Source: Nostoc sp. S4 (GTDB lineage: Bacteria > Cyanobacteriota > Cyanobacteriia > Cyanobacteriales > Nostocaceae). Taken from it: 64,000 nt of DNA. Made by a program: the position numbers and the translations under genes. The notes under the pieces were generated by a model that was given only the letters and a program-made list of their open reading frames with translations, was not told the origin of the DNA and did no database searches. Shown here in pieces: positions 1 through 8,921 of this stretch (positions within the stretch are counted from its first letter, which is position 1; the number at the start of each line of letters is the position of its first letter). The DNA lies in the NCBI GenBank assembly GCA_029379225.1, contig JAQYWR010000034.1, positions 1-64,000 of the forward strand, in the 5' to 3' direction.

Positions 1-108
1 CTGTTGCTTAAATCCTTTACCTGTAAGCCTTTCAAGACTTAACGGCAAAAGTCAGATCAGTGTATCTCTCACAAATTCCTGCAAAATTTTACCCGTTGTA
101 GTTTCACG

Positions 109-378
109 TTGCTGGTCAGTACGGTTTTGTTGTCTGAGTCGATGGGGGTAACAGCAAGCACTTATAGGTCAACATCTATGACCAACAAGAGTGCGGTTAC
201 ACAAACAAAGAAAGATATTGTCGCAATACCTTTGAGTAGAAGTTTGTTGATAGCACAGCAGCCGCAAACCCCTGCTAAACCTAACTCAATAAAGGATGGA
301 CTGTCGCCAGAAGAACTAAAAAAAGTAGAGCAAGCAACACCCTCTGTAAAGGCTAAGGTGAACACAGGATATTCGTAA
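109..378 (+). pseudogene. 5' part of a frameshifted secreted protease gene
   Basis: This reading frame stops at 376-378, but the adjacent +1 frame continues directly into the protease-type ORF that follows. The open frame extends upstream to the stop at 40-42 with a hydrophobic stretch (CSFTLLVSTVLL) that looks like part of a signal peptide, but no ATG, GTG or TTG precedes it; the first usual start is TTG 109. The rest reads like a linker or propeptide (LLIAQQPQTPAKPN, then SPEELKKVEQATPSV). I infer it is the N-terminal part of the serine protease encoded downstream, separated from it by a frameshift near 361. It could also be a short independent ORF, but its lack of a good start and its in-line position argue against that. 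Confidence 0.5.
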
Positions 379-397
379 AGGCGTTGACCCGAAACTT

Positions 398-1693
398 TTG
401 GCAGAGGAAAAGCGTTTGCGGTGGAAACTTGATGCTCAAGAGAAACTGCTTCAAGAGCTATCTAGTAACAAAGAAGCGCAAGCATCAGCCCAAAAGGAAA
501 TTGATAACCTCCTAAGTCAACAAAAAGAACTACAAACAAAAATCCGCATTAGTAGCCCTAAATTTGCTGGATTACAGTATCCAGACCCGGAACGGGACAT
601 CCTAAAGTTACCCCAGATTCAGCGACAATTAGATAAAGATACTCTGTTGCTGCAATATTCCTTGAGTGAAAAACGCAGCTATCTTTGGGGTGTCACTCCT
701 AATTCCATCAATAGCTACGAACTCCCTGGACGTGAAGCGATAGAAACATCAGCAGCAAAGTTCAAGGAACTATTGAGAAAATGTCAAAAACCAGGTATTG
801 ACTGCCAGAAGTTACCCGCAGAGCAAAAAGCCAAAGATTTTCAAGAAATTACTCAAGCTGCGACTGAACTACAGCAAACCATCACACCCAAATTTATCAG
901 TTCCAAAGAAGCTGGTAAACTCAAGCTGCAAGTCGATGGAAAACCTTTTATACCTTCTGGTTTGGGAACATCAAAACCTGATGAAAATGATAGCAGAGGA
1001 ATTCCTACTGGTATAGATAACCGCACCCCAATGTTGAGTCATAAATATCCTTGGTTAGCAATTGGTCGAGTTCAAGGAACTACAGACGATGCCAAAAATT
1101 ATCATTGCACAGGAACGTTAATTGGCGATAATTTGGTATTGACTAATGCTCACTGCGTTATCGATTCTGAAACTGGCAAATTCAGCACAAAAATTCAGTT
1201 TATCCCAAACGTAATCGATAAGAACTACGAAGATATAGCAGAAGTCGAGCAAGTTATTTACGGTACAGATTTCAAGAAAAGTAACAAAATTAGTTCTAAT
1301 GATTGGGCGATTATGAAAATTAATCAGCCTTTAGGTCGAAAATATGGTCATTTGGGATTGAAAGCGATACCTTCTGATACACTTATTCGTAACCAAAAAG
1401 GTTTCTTTTTCGTGGGTTATTCTGGAGATTTTCCTACCGAAAAGTATCAAAAATATTTCAGTGCAGGCCCAGGATGGACGGCAAGTTATGAAGCAGGATG
1501 CAGCATTATCAAGGAAGAAAGTAATTTCTTACTACATGATTGCGCTACTGCTGGCGGTTCTTCCGGTAGCCCCATTGTTGGCGTAATTAATGGCGATCCT
1601 TATATTGTGGCTCTGAATAATGCTGAAGTAAAAAATCTTAGCACTGGACAGGATATCGTCAATCTGGCTGTAAAAATTTCTACCATCGAGTAG
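398..1693 (+). CDS. Trypsin-like serine protease with a CHAT-protein-derived N-terminal segment (probably part of a broken gene)
   Basis: The C-terminal half (about residues 200-431) is a chymotrypsin/V8-fold peptidase with a complete triad: His252 in LTNAHCV, Asp302 in NDWAIMKI and Ser389 in GGSSGSP. The N-terminal half (about 1-160) instead resembles the helical region and first strands of cyanobacterial TPR-CHAT proteins (DKDTLLLQYSL, SYLWGVTP, SYELPGREAIE), and stops before any CHAT catalytic His/Cys. The TTG start at 398 is only the first start in the frame; the homologous reading continues upstream to about 362 (DIRKGVDPKLLAEE), where it meets the previous ORF out of frame. I infer that a CHAT fragment has been inserted into a secreted protease gene. 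The protease domain is intact, but without a signal peptide in frame its secretion is doubtful. Confidence 0.6.
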   Translation: MAEEKRLRWKLDAQEKLLQELSSNKEAQASAQKEIDNLLSQQKELQTKIRISSPKFAGLQYPDPERDILKLPQIQRQLDKDTLLLQYSLSEKRSYLWGVTPNSINSYELPGREAIETSAAKFKELLRKCQKPGIDCQKLPAEQKAKDFQEITQAATELQQTITPKFISSKEAGKLKLQVDGKPFIPSGLGTSKPDENDSRGIPTGIDNRTPMLSHKYPWLAIGRVQGTTDDAKNYHCTGTLIGDNLVLTNAHCVIDSETGKFSTKIQFIPNVIDKNYEDIAEVEQVIYGTDFKKSNKISSNDWAIMKINQPLGRKYGHLGLKAIPSDTLIRNQKGFFFVGYSGDFPTEKYQKYFSAGPGWTASYEAGCSIIKEESNFLLHDCATAGGSSGSPIVGVINGDPYIVALNNAEVKNLSTGQDIVNLAVKISTIE

Positions 1694-1725
1694 GCTTTGC
1701 GGGTAAATTAGATAGGTTTAGATTT

Positions 1726-1800
1726 GTAGGTTAGGTTGAGCTTAAGCGTTACCCAACAAACCCCACAAAATGTTGGGTTTCGTTCCTCAACCCAACCTAC
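1726..1800. repeat. Dispersed palindromic GTTGGGTT element, copy 1
   Basis: The ends are inverted copies (GTAGGTTAGGTTGAG at 1726-1740 and CTCAACCCAACCTAC at 1786-1800), with internal CCCAACA/TGTTGGG pairs. In reverse orientation most of it matches the copy at 60361-60435, and a more diverged relative lies at 29047-29105. It fits a small non-coding palindromic element of the kind common in Nostocales. It lies just downstream of the protease ORF and could act as a terminator there. Confidence 0.6.
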
Positions 1801-1967
1801 ATATTTATATTTTTTCTATGATAGTACATAAATAGAATGTTGCCTCATTTGCCAGAGGGAGACGCGATCGCTTATAAAAGAAGATAGTTAATAAATTCTT
1901 CTCTGTTGGCATTTAATGTCAATTGATTTAACAAAAGGATTCGATATTTTCGCGGGGAGCATGGGAT

Positions 1968-2261
1968 ATGGATATGCAAGTCCTGAGAGAGCGTGCTAGT
2001 CTTAGCCGTGCAGGGGTTGCCTTCAGGCTTACAATCAGTGAAACCAGTGTTGACAACTAGGAAGCTGGGCGTAGTGAACCTACAATGACGCCAAAAAAAT
2101 ATTTAGATGCTTTGCATCTGTTCAAATGTACACCTGAAGAGTTGGCAATGGCAAGTGAAAAGTCAATTAATCAGCGACATAAACGCAAACCAAGTAGACC
2201 GAGACGCTTTGCACAGACTCAAGTATCTCAAGTAACTGATTCTCCAGTTTGTAGCTCATAA
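1968..2261 (+). pseudogene. XRE-type helix-turn-helix regulator interrupted by one in-frame TAG
   Basis: Reading from ATG 1968 gives 97 codons to the TAA at 2259-2261, with a single internal TAG at 2058-2060. The sequence around the stop is VDN*EAGRSEPTM, where the HTH family has a Trp (NWEAGR), so one TGG-to-TAG change explains it. The N-terminal part (LRERASLSRAGVAFRL, then SETSV) is the HTH fold; the tail is basic (QRHKRKPSRPRRF). Everything downstream of the stop is still open and protein-like, so the lesion is recent or the stop is read through. It would have been a small DNA-binding transcription factor; no target can be inferred. Confidence 0.7.
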
Positions 2262-3099
2262 ACTTGCTCGGTAAAAGTTGAGTTTAGGGCTTGTTTGGGG
2301 TAAAGACTTAAAAAAAACTTATAAAAATCTAACTTAAGAATGTAGATTTATTGATTTGCAATTTATATTTTAAATTCGCTAGCTGTCTTTGTAACCTATG
2401 TTTCTCAGGTATTAGTATATTAACCCTCTTTTGTTACCTTCGGCAGAGAATAATCTGAAACCCATATTTTTACGTCTTTTTTCAACAAAGGGGTTTAAAT
2501 GACAAAGTGGATATACGATCGCCCAGTTCATTATTTTGTTTAGCGTTCAGAGTTGGGTATGATTTTTATCTCCCTGTAGTAACAAAAGAGGGATTAAGCT
2601 AATAGGAACCCAATACTAGTTAGATATTTAACCATCAACTACTTACTGTGCCTGTGTTATGGAGCTAAAGTTAAAAGTTTAATTTTGCTTTAGTGAAGAG
2701 AGTTCCGCTTCTACCACTGCTTGAAAGATAGAACTTTGCTCTTGATTGACAAATTTCTCGCACTTGAAGTCTAAAAAATCAGCAAAGTTCTCCGAATCTG
2801 TTTGATAGCTGAGGAGACCTAGACTACCGTGTATTTACGTACAATAGAGAGTTTAGTAGCAACTTTGATATAGTTGTCTCGGCTATTTATCTCTGTTTAG
2901 GGGGAAAATAGCAATTAAACAGACACTACAGGAGATGAAAAATTACAAATAATCATCAAAGCAACTTTTTAGCAATTCTTAGGTCTATGCCTGGGGCGGT
3001 TCATTTAGACAACCAAACTCCAACTAGTGCGATCGCTCACGGTATTTGCCACAGCCACACGATAAAATTCTAAAACCATAGTCGTACTAAAAGGTCTAA
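2262..3099. other. Intergenic region with one inverted-repeat element
   Basis: No credible gene is visible. The stretch is AT-rich with stops in all frames. It contains the inverted-repeat-bounded segment at 2412-2606 listed separately. The last 100 bp or so probably carry the pdhB promoter and leader; I see no clear consensus promoter. A HIP1 octamer lies at about 3029. Confidence 0.5.
2412..2606. repeat. 195-bp segment bounded by imperfect inverted repeats (MITE-like)
   Basis: TAACCCTCTTTTGTTAC at 2421-2437 is nearly the reverse complement of GTAACAAAAGAGGGATTA at 2579-2596, and weaker complementarity extends outward to about 2412 and 2606 (TATTAG... / ...CTAATA). The interior has no ORF. 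The structure fits a miniature inverted-repeat element or a long foldback. Only one copy is present here, so mobility is inferred. Confidence 0.4.
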
Positions 3100-4083
3100 A
3101 TGGCAGAAACACTATTCTTCAACGCCTTGCGTGAAGCCATTGACGAAGAAATGGCGCGTGACTCCAGCGTATTTGTTCTTGGTGAAGACGTGGGACACTA
3201 CGGCGGCTCCTACAAAGTTACCAAAGACCTGTACCAAAAGTATGGCGAACTCCGAATTCTAGACACCCCCATCGCTGAAAACAGCTTTACCGGCTTGGCA
3301 GTAGGAGCAGCCATGACTGGGTTGCGCCCGATCATCGAAGGTATGAATATGGGCTTTTTACTCTTAGCCTTCAATCAAATATCCAATAACGCTGGAATGC
3401 TGCGCTATACTTCTGGCGGTAACTTCAAAATTCCGATGGTCATTCGCGGTCCTGGAGGTGTAGGACGGCAGCTAGGGGCTGAACATTCCCAGCGACTAGA
3501 AACTTACTTCCAAGCTGTGCCAGGGTTGAAGATTGTTGCCTGTTCCACACCTAGAAATGCTAAAGGACTACTAAAATCTGCGATCCGCGATGATAACCCA
3601 GTGTTGTTCTTTGAACACGTTCTGCTTTACAACTTAAAAGAAGACTTACCAGAAGAAGAATACCTGCTGCCCCTAGATAAAGCAGAAGTTGTGCGTCAAG
3701 GTAAAGATGTCACAATTATAACTTATTCCCGGATGCGGCATCATGTGCTGCAAGCAGTAAAAACTTTGGAAAAACAAGGATACGATCCAGAAGTTATTGA
3801 TTTAATATCCCTCAAACCATTAGATTTTGATACCATTGGTGCATCAGTAAGAAAAACCCATAAAGTCATTGTGGTGGAAGAATCCATGCGAACTGCGGGT
3901 ATAGGAGCAGAAGTCATCGCTTCAATTAACGATCGCTTATTCGATGAATTGGATGCACCAGTACTGCGGCTTTCTTCCCAAGATATCCCCACACCATATA
4001 ACGGTAATCTGGAGCGATTAACAATTGTCCAACCAGAGCAAATAGTGGAAGCTGTAGAAAAAATGGTAGCTTTGCAGGTGTAG
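3100..4083 (+). CDS. pdhB: Pyruvate dehydrogenase E1 component, beta subunit
   Basis: This 327-aa protein has the usual length of the E1 beta subunit of cyanobacterial and plastid pyruvate dehydrogenase. E1 uses thiamine diphosphate to decarboxylate pyruvate and passes the acetyl group to the E2 lipoyl domain, feeding acetyl-CoA into fatty acid synthesis and the cyanobacterial TCA pathway. Visible signatures are [32 protein letters not shown], the [15 protein letters not shown] loop and the C-terminal transketolase domain ([24 protein letters not shown]). ATG 3100 follows AAAGGT. The E1 alpha gene is not adjacent, as is usual in cyanobacteria, where pdh genes are scattered. A purine/pyrimidine minisatellite starts shortly after the stop. 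Confidence 0.95.
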   Translation: MAETLFFNALREAIDEEMARDSSVFVLGEDVGHYGGSYKVTKDLYQKYGELRILDTPIAENSFTGLAVGAAMTGLRPIIEGMNMGFLLLAFNQISNNAGMLRYTSGGNFKIPMVIRGPGGVGRQLGAEHSQRLETYFQAVPGLKIVACSTPRNAKGLLKSAIRDDNPVLFFEHVLLYNLKEDLPEEEYLLPLDKAEVVRQGKDVTIITYSRMRHHVLQAVKTLEKQGYDPEVIDLISLKPLDFDTIGASVRKTHKVIVVEESMRTAGIGAEVIASINDRLFDELDAPVLRLSSQDIPTPYNGNLERLTIVQPEQIVEAVEKMVALQV

Positions 4084-4094
4084 AGACTAAGGAC

Positions 4095-4330
4095 TGGGGA
4101 TATGGGGGAGTGTGGGGAGAGAGGGGAGAGAGGGGAGAGAGGGGAGGTGGGGAGATGAGGAAGATGAAGAAGAAATCTTTCCCCCCACACCTCCCACCCT
4201 TCCCACACTTCCTTTTCCTCCCCATCCTCCCACACCTCGTTTTCCTCCACACCTGCATTTCTTCCCCATCCTCCCACACCTCCCACCCCTCCCACACTTC
4301 CTGTTTGCCCAATCCCCAATCCCCATTCAT
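4095..4330. repeat. Purine-rich then pyrimidine-rich minisatellite between pdhB and secD
   Basis: The + strand starts with tandem GGGGAGAGA units (about 4103-4150), continues as a G/A tract to about 4180, and switches to a long C/T tract (about 4180-4300) built from units such as CCCACACCTCCCA and TTCCTCCCCATCC. The halves are roughly mirror-complementary, so the region can form imperfect hairpins or triplex DNA. Open frames across it in all directions are low-complexity artefacts. Similar pyrimidine-rich tracts occur at 40027-40075 and 57868-57898, so this is a family in this genome. Confidence 0.8.
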
Positions 4331-4380
4331 AACTCTACAAAAGAGCGCTATTATAGCCTTTGTCAGTTGCGAGTTATGGT

Positions 4381-5793
4381 ATGCAAAGACAGCGATCGCT
4401 ATTAATCTTGATTTTGGTTCTGGTAATCGCCGCGATAACGGTGATTACTACAATTCCGATACCTCTTGGACTTGACTTGCGGGGAGGCTCACAGCTAACA
4501 ATTCAGGTGAAACCATCAGCGGAAATTCCCAAAATCACTGAACGAGAATTGGAAGGTGTGAAGAAAGTTGTCGAGGGCCGGATTAATGGTTTGGGTGTTT
4601 CTGAGCCAGTGATCCAAACAGTCGGCACAGATAAGATATTGGTGCAACTACCAGGTGTCAACGATCCTGAGCAAGCAGAACGGGTGCTAGGAGGTACGGC
4701 GCAGTTAGAATTCCGCACGCAAAAGCCGAATACAGAAACTCAACTGTTAGCTTTCCAAGCATCGCGAAATCAATTGAAGACAAAGCAAGAAGAGTTGAGA
4801 AAGGGCAACGATAAAGCAGCAATTGCCAAAAATCAAGAAGATTTACAGAAAAATAATCAAGCGATCGCCCAATTGTTTGAAAGCACCAATCCCCCGCTAA
4901 TTGGTAAATACCTTAAGGATGCCTATGGCGAACCCACTCAAGGTAACAATTGGAATGTTGCCATTCGCTTCGACCAAAAGGGTGGTGAACTTTTTGCTCA
5001 ACTAACGAAAAACCTTGCCGGTACTGGGCGTAGTATTGGTGTTTTTCTCGACAATGAATTGATCAGCGCTCCTACAGTTGGTATTGAATTTGCCTCTACT
5101 GGTATTACTGGAGGCTCTGCTGTCATTACAGGTCGGTTTACTGCCCAAGAAGCTAATGACTTAGGTGTACAGCTACGCGGTGGGGCATTACCTGTACCAG
5201 TAGAAATTGCAGAAAGGCGGACAGTAGGTGCAACCTTGGGTAAAGATAGCATTCAAAGCAGTATTTATGCTGGGGTCGGTGGTTTAACTTTAGTATTAAT
5301 ATTCATGGTGGTTTACTATCGACTACCAGGATTGATTGCGGACGTGTCACTAGTAATCTACTCCCTGTTGACTTGGGCAACCTTTGCTTTATTGGGTGTC
5401 ACCCTAACTTTGCCAGGAATTGCTGGTTTTATTCTCAGTATTGGGATGGCGGTTGATGCCAACGTGCTAATTTTTGAAAGGACACGAGAAGAATTGCGGG
5501 TTGGTAAATCTTTATATCGTTCTGTGGAATCTGGTTTTTACCGAGCATTTTCTAGTATTTTAGATAGCAACGTCACTACATGGATTGCTTGTGCTGCCCT
5601 GTTTTGGTTGGGGTCTGGTTTAGTCAAAGGCTTTGCTCTTACCTTAGCTTTAGGGGTAGCTGTAAGTATGTTTACGGCGATTACCTGTAGTCGGACATTG
5701 CTGTTTTTGGCAATTGCAATTCCCTCGTTGCGGAAGACAGAACTTTTCTGTCCAAACCTGCCAGCGTCGAATAAGGCAGAGGTGGCTCGATGA
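4381..5793 (+). CDS. secD: Protein translocase subunit SecD
   Basis: SecD is an RND-family membrane protein that, with SecF, uses the proton-motive force to help pull preproteins across the membrane after SecA/SecYEG. I chose ATG 4381 because it begins the conserved MQRQRSLL N-terminus; TTG 4360 is an in-frame alternative. The protein (470 aa) has a first membrane helix (residues about 7-25), the [10 protein letters not shown] motif, a large periplasmic domain with a Lys/Gln-rich insertion around residues 120-170, and a C-terminal bundle of five helices with the signature [19 protein letters not shown]. Its stop overlaps the secF start by 4 bp (ATGA), which implies translational coupling. Confidence 0.95.
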   Translation: MQRQRSLLILILVLVIAAITVITTIPIPLGLDLRGGSQLTIQVKPSAEIPKITERELEGVKKVVEGRINGLGVSEPVIQTVGTDKILVQLPGVNDPEQAERVLGGTAQLEFRTQKPNTETQLLAFQASRNQLKTKQEELRKGNDKAAIAKNQEDLQKNNQAIAQLFESTNPPLIGKYLKDAYGEPTQGNNWNVAIRFDQKGGELFAQLTKNLAGTGRSIGVFLDNELISAPTVGIEFASTGITGGSAVITGRFTAQEANDLGVQLRGGALPVPVEIAERRTVGATLGKDSIQSSIYAGVGGLTLVLIFMVVYYRLPGLIADVSLVIYSLLTWATFALLGVTLTLPGIAGFILSIGMAVDANVLIFERTREELRVGKSLYRSVESGFYRAFSSILDSNVTTWIACAALFWLGSGLVKGFALTLALGVAVSMFTAITCSRTLLFLAIAIPSLRKTELFCPNLPASNKAEVAR

Positions 5794-6776
5794 AACTGAG
5801 TATTAATAAATCGCGATCGCTTTGGTGGACTGTTTCTACCGTTATTATCCTCGCCGGTATCATCTCAATGGTGATTTCTTGGCAACAACCGAATATTCAC
5901 GCACCTCTACGCCTCGGTTTAGATTTTATCGGTGGTACGAGGTTGCAGTTTGTCCGAGATTGCACTAAATCCGGCAATTGCGACAAACCAATTGATATCA
6001 ACGCTGTGCGGGAAGTAGCAAAAGCACAGGGATTAGGTGATAGTAGCATCCAACTTATTTCAGAAAATGGTGCAGAAAATGGCGTATTAATTCGCACAAA
6101 AGATTTAAGTGTCGATCAACGTACCAAGTTACAAAATACTTTAAGCGAACAAATTGGTGTTTTCGATCCGCAAAAAAACCAAATAGACTCTGTTGGTCCT
6201 ACCTTGGGTAAAGAACTGTTGAGGTCTGGACTATTAGCTCTGATAGTTTCCTTCATCGGTATTACTATCTATATGAGCATCCGCTTTCAGTTAGATTATG
6301 CCGTATTTGCGATCGTTGCTCTATTCCACGATATCTTGATTACGGTAGGGGCTTTTTCAATTTTGGGTTTGGTGGCGGGCATTGAAGTAGATAGCCTTTT
6401 TATTGTTGCCTTACTTACGATTACAGGTTTTTCAGTCAACGATACAGTAGTGATTTACGATCGCATTCGAGAAACCATTAAAACCAATCCTGAACGCCCG
6501 ATTGCTGAGATTGTAGACGATGCAGTTAACCAAACCTTGACACGGTCAATCAACACTACCTTAACCGTATTACTCACATTAGCGGCTATCTTTTTATTCG
6601 GCGGAGAAACACTGAAAAACTTTTCCCTAGCTCTGATTGTTGGCTTCACGATGGGGGCTTATTCAAGTATTTTCATTGCCAGTACTCTCCTTACTTGGTG
6701 GCGAGAACGCAAGGGTCAATACCAGGTCGTAGTTAGCGGTGAGTCGATTGATACATCTGCTTCCCAGGATACTTAA
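5790..6776 (+). CDS. secF: Protein translocase subunit SecF
   Basis: SecF is the partner of SecD in the accessory Sec translocase complex. The 328-aa protein has one N-terminal helix ([18 protein letters not shown]), the conserved [11 protein letters not shown] segment, a short periplasmic domain and five C-terminal helices with the SecF signature [15 protein letters not shown]. The start ATG is inside the secD stop (ATGA overlap), so the genes form one transcription unit. The length is normal for cyanobacterial SecF. Confidence 0.95.
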   Translation: MKLSINKSRSLWWTVSTVIILAGIISMVISWQQPNIHAPLRLGLDFIGGTRLQFVRDCTKSGNCDKPIDINAVREVAKAQGLGDSSIQLISENGAENGVLIRTKDLSVDQRTKLQNTLSEQIGVFDPQKNQIDSVGPTLGKELLRSGLLALIVSFIGITIYMSIRFQLDYAVFAIVALFHDILITVGAFSILGLVAGIEVDSLFIVALLTITGFSVNDTVVIYDRIRETIKTNPERPIAEIVDDAVNQTLTRSINTTLTVLLTLAAIFLFGGETLKNFSLALIVGFTMGAYSSIFIASTLLTWWRERKGQYQVVVSGESIDTSASQDT

Positions 6777-6847
6777 ACTTGTATATATTTGAGAATTGGG
6801 TGAAAGAATTTTGAATTGCTCACTCACCCCTTGCAATTTTATTCCCT

Positions 6848-7261
6848 ATGGATCAACCAGAAGAACCATTAACTACTGTCTCAGACTTCGAGAAATCTGA
6901 CCCATCTTTTGCTCAGCAAGTACAAAGGCTACATCAACTAACAGTATATGGTCGGTGGCTGTTTGTCGGCTGTTTATGGCTTACCATTGCCCCTGTTTGC
7001 TTGTGGAATTTACGTACAGAAATTTCTTTGTGGCACCAATATTTTACTTGGGTTGCAGTGCGATATGGACTTTTCTATCATCCGCTGTCTACTTTTGGTT
7101 TAGCTTTTTGTATCGGAATGACCGCTGCTGTATTAGTTTGGCAAAGTCGTAATATTTTACTGGGATTACCAGAGCAGGAAAAACAACGTTTAGAAAAACA
7201 AGTCTATCGAATACGTCAACAAGGACCAACTCATCCTTTATGGAAGTGGGTTTGTTATTGA
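6848..7261 (+). CDS. Conserved cyanobacterial membrane protein of unknown function
   Basis: This 137-aa protein has a soluble acidic N-terminus (about 40 residues), two membrane helices (about 38-58 WLFVGCLWLTIAPVCLW and about 85-105 LSTFGLAFCIGMTAAVLVW) and a C-terminal basic amphipathic tail (EQEKQRLEKQVYRIRQQG). ATG 6848 lies about 70 bp after secF on the same strand, so it may be co-transcribed with secDF. I recognise the type as a conserved hypothetical in cyanobacteria but know no function; the gene order suggests membrane biogenesis only weakly. Confidence 0.7.
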   Translation: MDQPEEPLTTVSDFEKSDPSFAQQVQRLHQLTVYGRWLFVGCLWLTIAPVCLWNLRTEISLWHQYFTWVAVRYGLFYHPLSTFGLAFCIGMTAAVLVWQSRNILLGLPEQEKQRLEKQVYRIRQQGPTHPLWKWVCY

Positions 7262-7376
7262 ATATTGCCTTAGGTGAATAAATTTTCTGGCGTTGCATAT
7301 ACATATACACATTCGGCAATTTCTAGCAAAATATGATTTAGCAATAGCTAAGACACAGCCAAAGTGAGTGCCATAC

Positions 7377-7844
7377 ATGAATAATCCTCAAATTCAATTT
7401 AGCGATCGCAAGTCTGAAATTGACCTTTACCAACTCCAAGAATTGTTAAACATATCAGCTTTTTGGGCAAAAGGCCGCAGTATTGAGGATTTAAGTATAG
7501 CCATTGCCAACAGTGAGCCAGTGATTTCCGTGTGGGATAGTGAGCGGCTCATTGGCTTTGCTAGAGCAACATCTGATGGCATATATCGGGCAACGATTTG
7601 GGATGTTGTCATTCATCCAGAGTATCGAAGTAGTGGTCTGGGAAGCAATTTAGTGGAAACCGTTTTGAGTCATCCCCGCATGAGATGGGTTGAACGCGTT
7701 TATTTGATGACTACTCACCAACAGGAATTCTACAAAAAGATTGGTTTCCAGCCCAACACTACTACTACGATGGTATTGTATAACTTAGCTAACCTTAGTT
7801 TCCTTCCTGATACAGAAGTTGAACTTCAACAGTTACCAAAATAG
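7377..7844 (+). CDS. GNAT-family N-acetyltransferase
   Basis: The protein of about 155 aa has the GNAT acetyl-CoA-binding core: [20 protein letters not shown] (strands 2-4) followed by HPEYRSSGLGSNLVE (motif A, RxxGxG/A) and FYKKIGFQP at the end. ATG 7377 is preferred; GTG 7368 is in frame three codons upstream. The substrate cannot be told from sequence. It is clearly related to the acetyltransferase at 12631-13182 (shared I-DLY-L-EL and [17 protein letters not shown]), so two paralogues lie within 6 kb. Confidence 0.85.
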   Translation: MNNPQIQFSDRKSEIDLYQLQELLNISAFWAKGRSIEDLSIAIANSEPVISVWDSERLIGFARATSDGIYRATIWDVVIHPEYRSSGLGSNLVETVLSHPRMRWVERVYLMTTHQQEFYKKIGFQPNTTTTMVLYNLANLSFLPDTEVELQQLPK

Positions 7845-7909
7845 TTCTCAGTGCTGAGTTAGGAGTTAAGAGTTATTCTCCTCATTTTTACTTAGTCACT
7901 ATTCTCCAC

Positions 7910-8824
7910 TCAACACTGGGCACTACTGAATAAAGGAATAGAAATTTGTAATCTGCTCATTTGCTCAAGTGGTTCCTTGACAATTGGAGAAGGTAGGATT
8001 TCTAGTTTTCCTCCAAGAACTTGCACCAGAGTTTGATTGATTAATAGCCTCATTCCTGGAGAAAGAGTAACATTCTCTAAGTTAACTTGGTTTAGTAGCT
8101 CTTCAGATTTAATCGAGTCAATTGGCTCACTCCAGGATATGGCATGTGTTGGTACATCCAGCCAAATATTAACAAAATTACTTGTAGAGACGGTGCTACT
8201 AGAAATATAAATGCTGCCTTCTTCCATCCGAGTAATTGCAGTGTCTATTAAACTGATTAATATTTGGCGCAGCCAAAGATAATCAGCTAAAACATAAATT
8301 TCTGGGTCTGCGGGTAACAATTGCAAGGGAAAATTGCGATTTGCCGCCAGCATATAAGTTAAGTTATAAACTTCGTGCAAAATATCGGCTAAGGGTCTGG
8401 GCTGAATATCTAGTTTATTTGTACCATGCTCAATTCTGGCAACGTTGAGAATTTCATCCATTAGCTTTAGCAATTTCAGCGTTCGCTCATGAGCTTGGAC
8501 AAGAAATTCTCGCTCTTCGGCTGGATTTTCACACAGATCTGACAAAATTAACTGATGTAAGCCAATTAAACCATTGAGAGGCGATCGCAATTCATGAGTC
8601 GTCCGCGCCAAAAAACCAGCTTTAAACTGGCTCATTTCCCTTGCCATAAAATATGCCAGCTGCGTTTGCTGCATCTGTTGTGATATTGCTGGTGTCTGCT
8701 GCTGGTTTAATGGTGCTAGTGGGGATGAGCTAGATGAAGTGTTTGGCGACCGCGCAAATAGTTGACGAAAACCTAGAGCTAGTGCGATTCCTGCTCCTAA
8801 ATATATCCAGTTACTCCAATTCAT
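7910..8824 (-). CDS. Membrane-anchored histidine-kinase-like protein with degraded ATP-binding domain
   Basis: The 304-aa protein has a short N-terminal membrane anchor (residues 5-24), a low-complexity Ser/Gln linker, and a clear HisKA dimerisation domain with the phosphoacceptor His78 in THELRSPLNGL. The region that should be the ATPase half has the lead-in DYLWLRQILISLIDTAI, but the N-box asparagine is replaced, and no DxGxG or G2 motif follows. It may dimerise and accept phosphate but probably cannot hydrolyse ATP by itself, acting as a phosphotransfer or regulatory protein. No response regulator is adjacent. The length and conserved fold argue for a functional divergent protein rather than a fragment. 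Confidence 0.75.
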   Translation of the reverse strand: MNWSNWIYLGAGIALALGFRQLFARSPNTSSSSSPLAPLNQQQTPAISQQMQQTQLAYFMAREMSQFKAGFLARTTHELRSPLNGLIGLHQLILSDLCENPAEEREFLVQAHERTLKLLKLMDEILNVARIEHGTNKLDIQPRPLADILHEVYNLTYMLAANRNFPLQLLPADPEIYVLADYLWLRQILISLIDTAITRMEEGSIYISSSTVSTSNFVNIWLDVPTHAISWSEPIDSIKSEELLNQVNLENVTLSPGMRLLINQTLVQVLGGKLEILPSPIVKEPLEQMSRLQISIPLFSSAQC

Positions 8825-8921
8825 ATTTTGGCAATTATTAAGTTGTTAATTGACCACAACAGCGCAAATTAAACTTCCGGATTTTCAATTGTTGAAACCA
8901 GGGAAACAACATTATAGCTAT

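Noticed and set aside
3741-4475. Several overlapping ORFs on both strands across 3741-4475
   Set aside because: They arise from the purine/pyrimidine minisatellite and from antisense to pdhB; low-complexity Gly/Trp/Arg or Pro/Ser composition.
8875-8880. TCCGGA upstream of the histidine-kinase-like gene
   Set aside because: No matching -10 element at a fitting distance; single hexamer is expected by chance.
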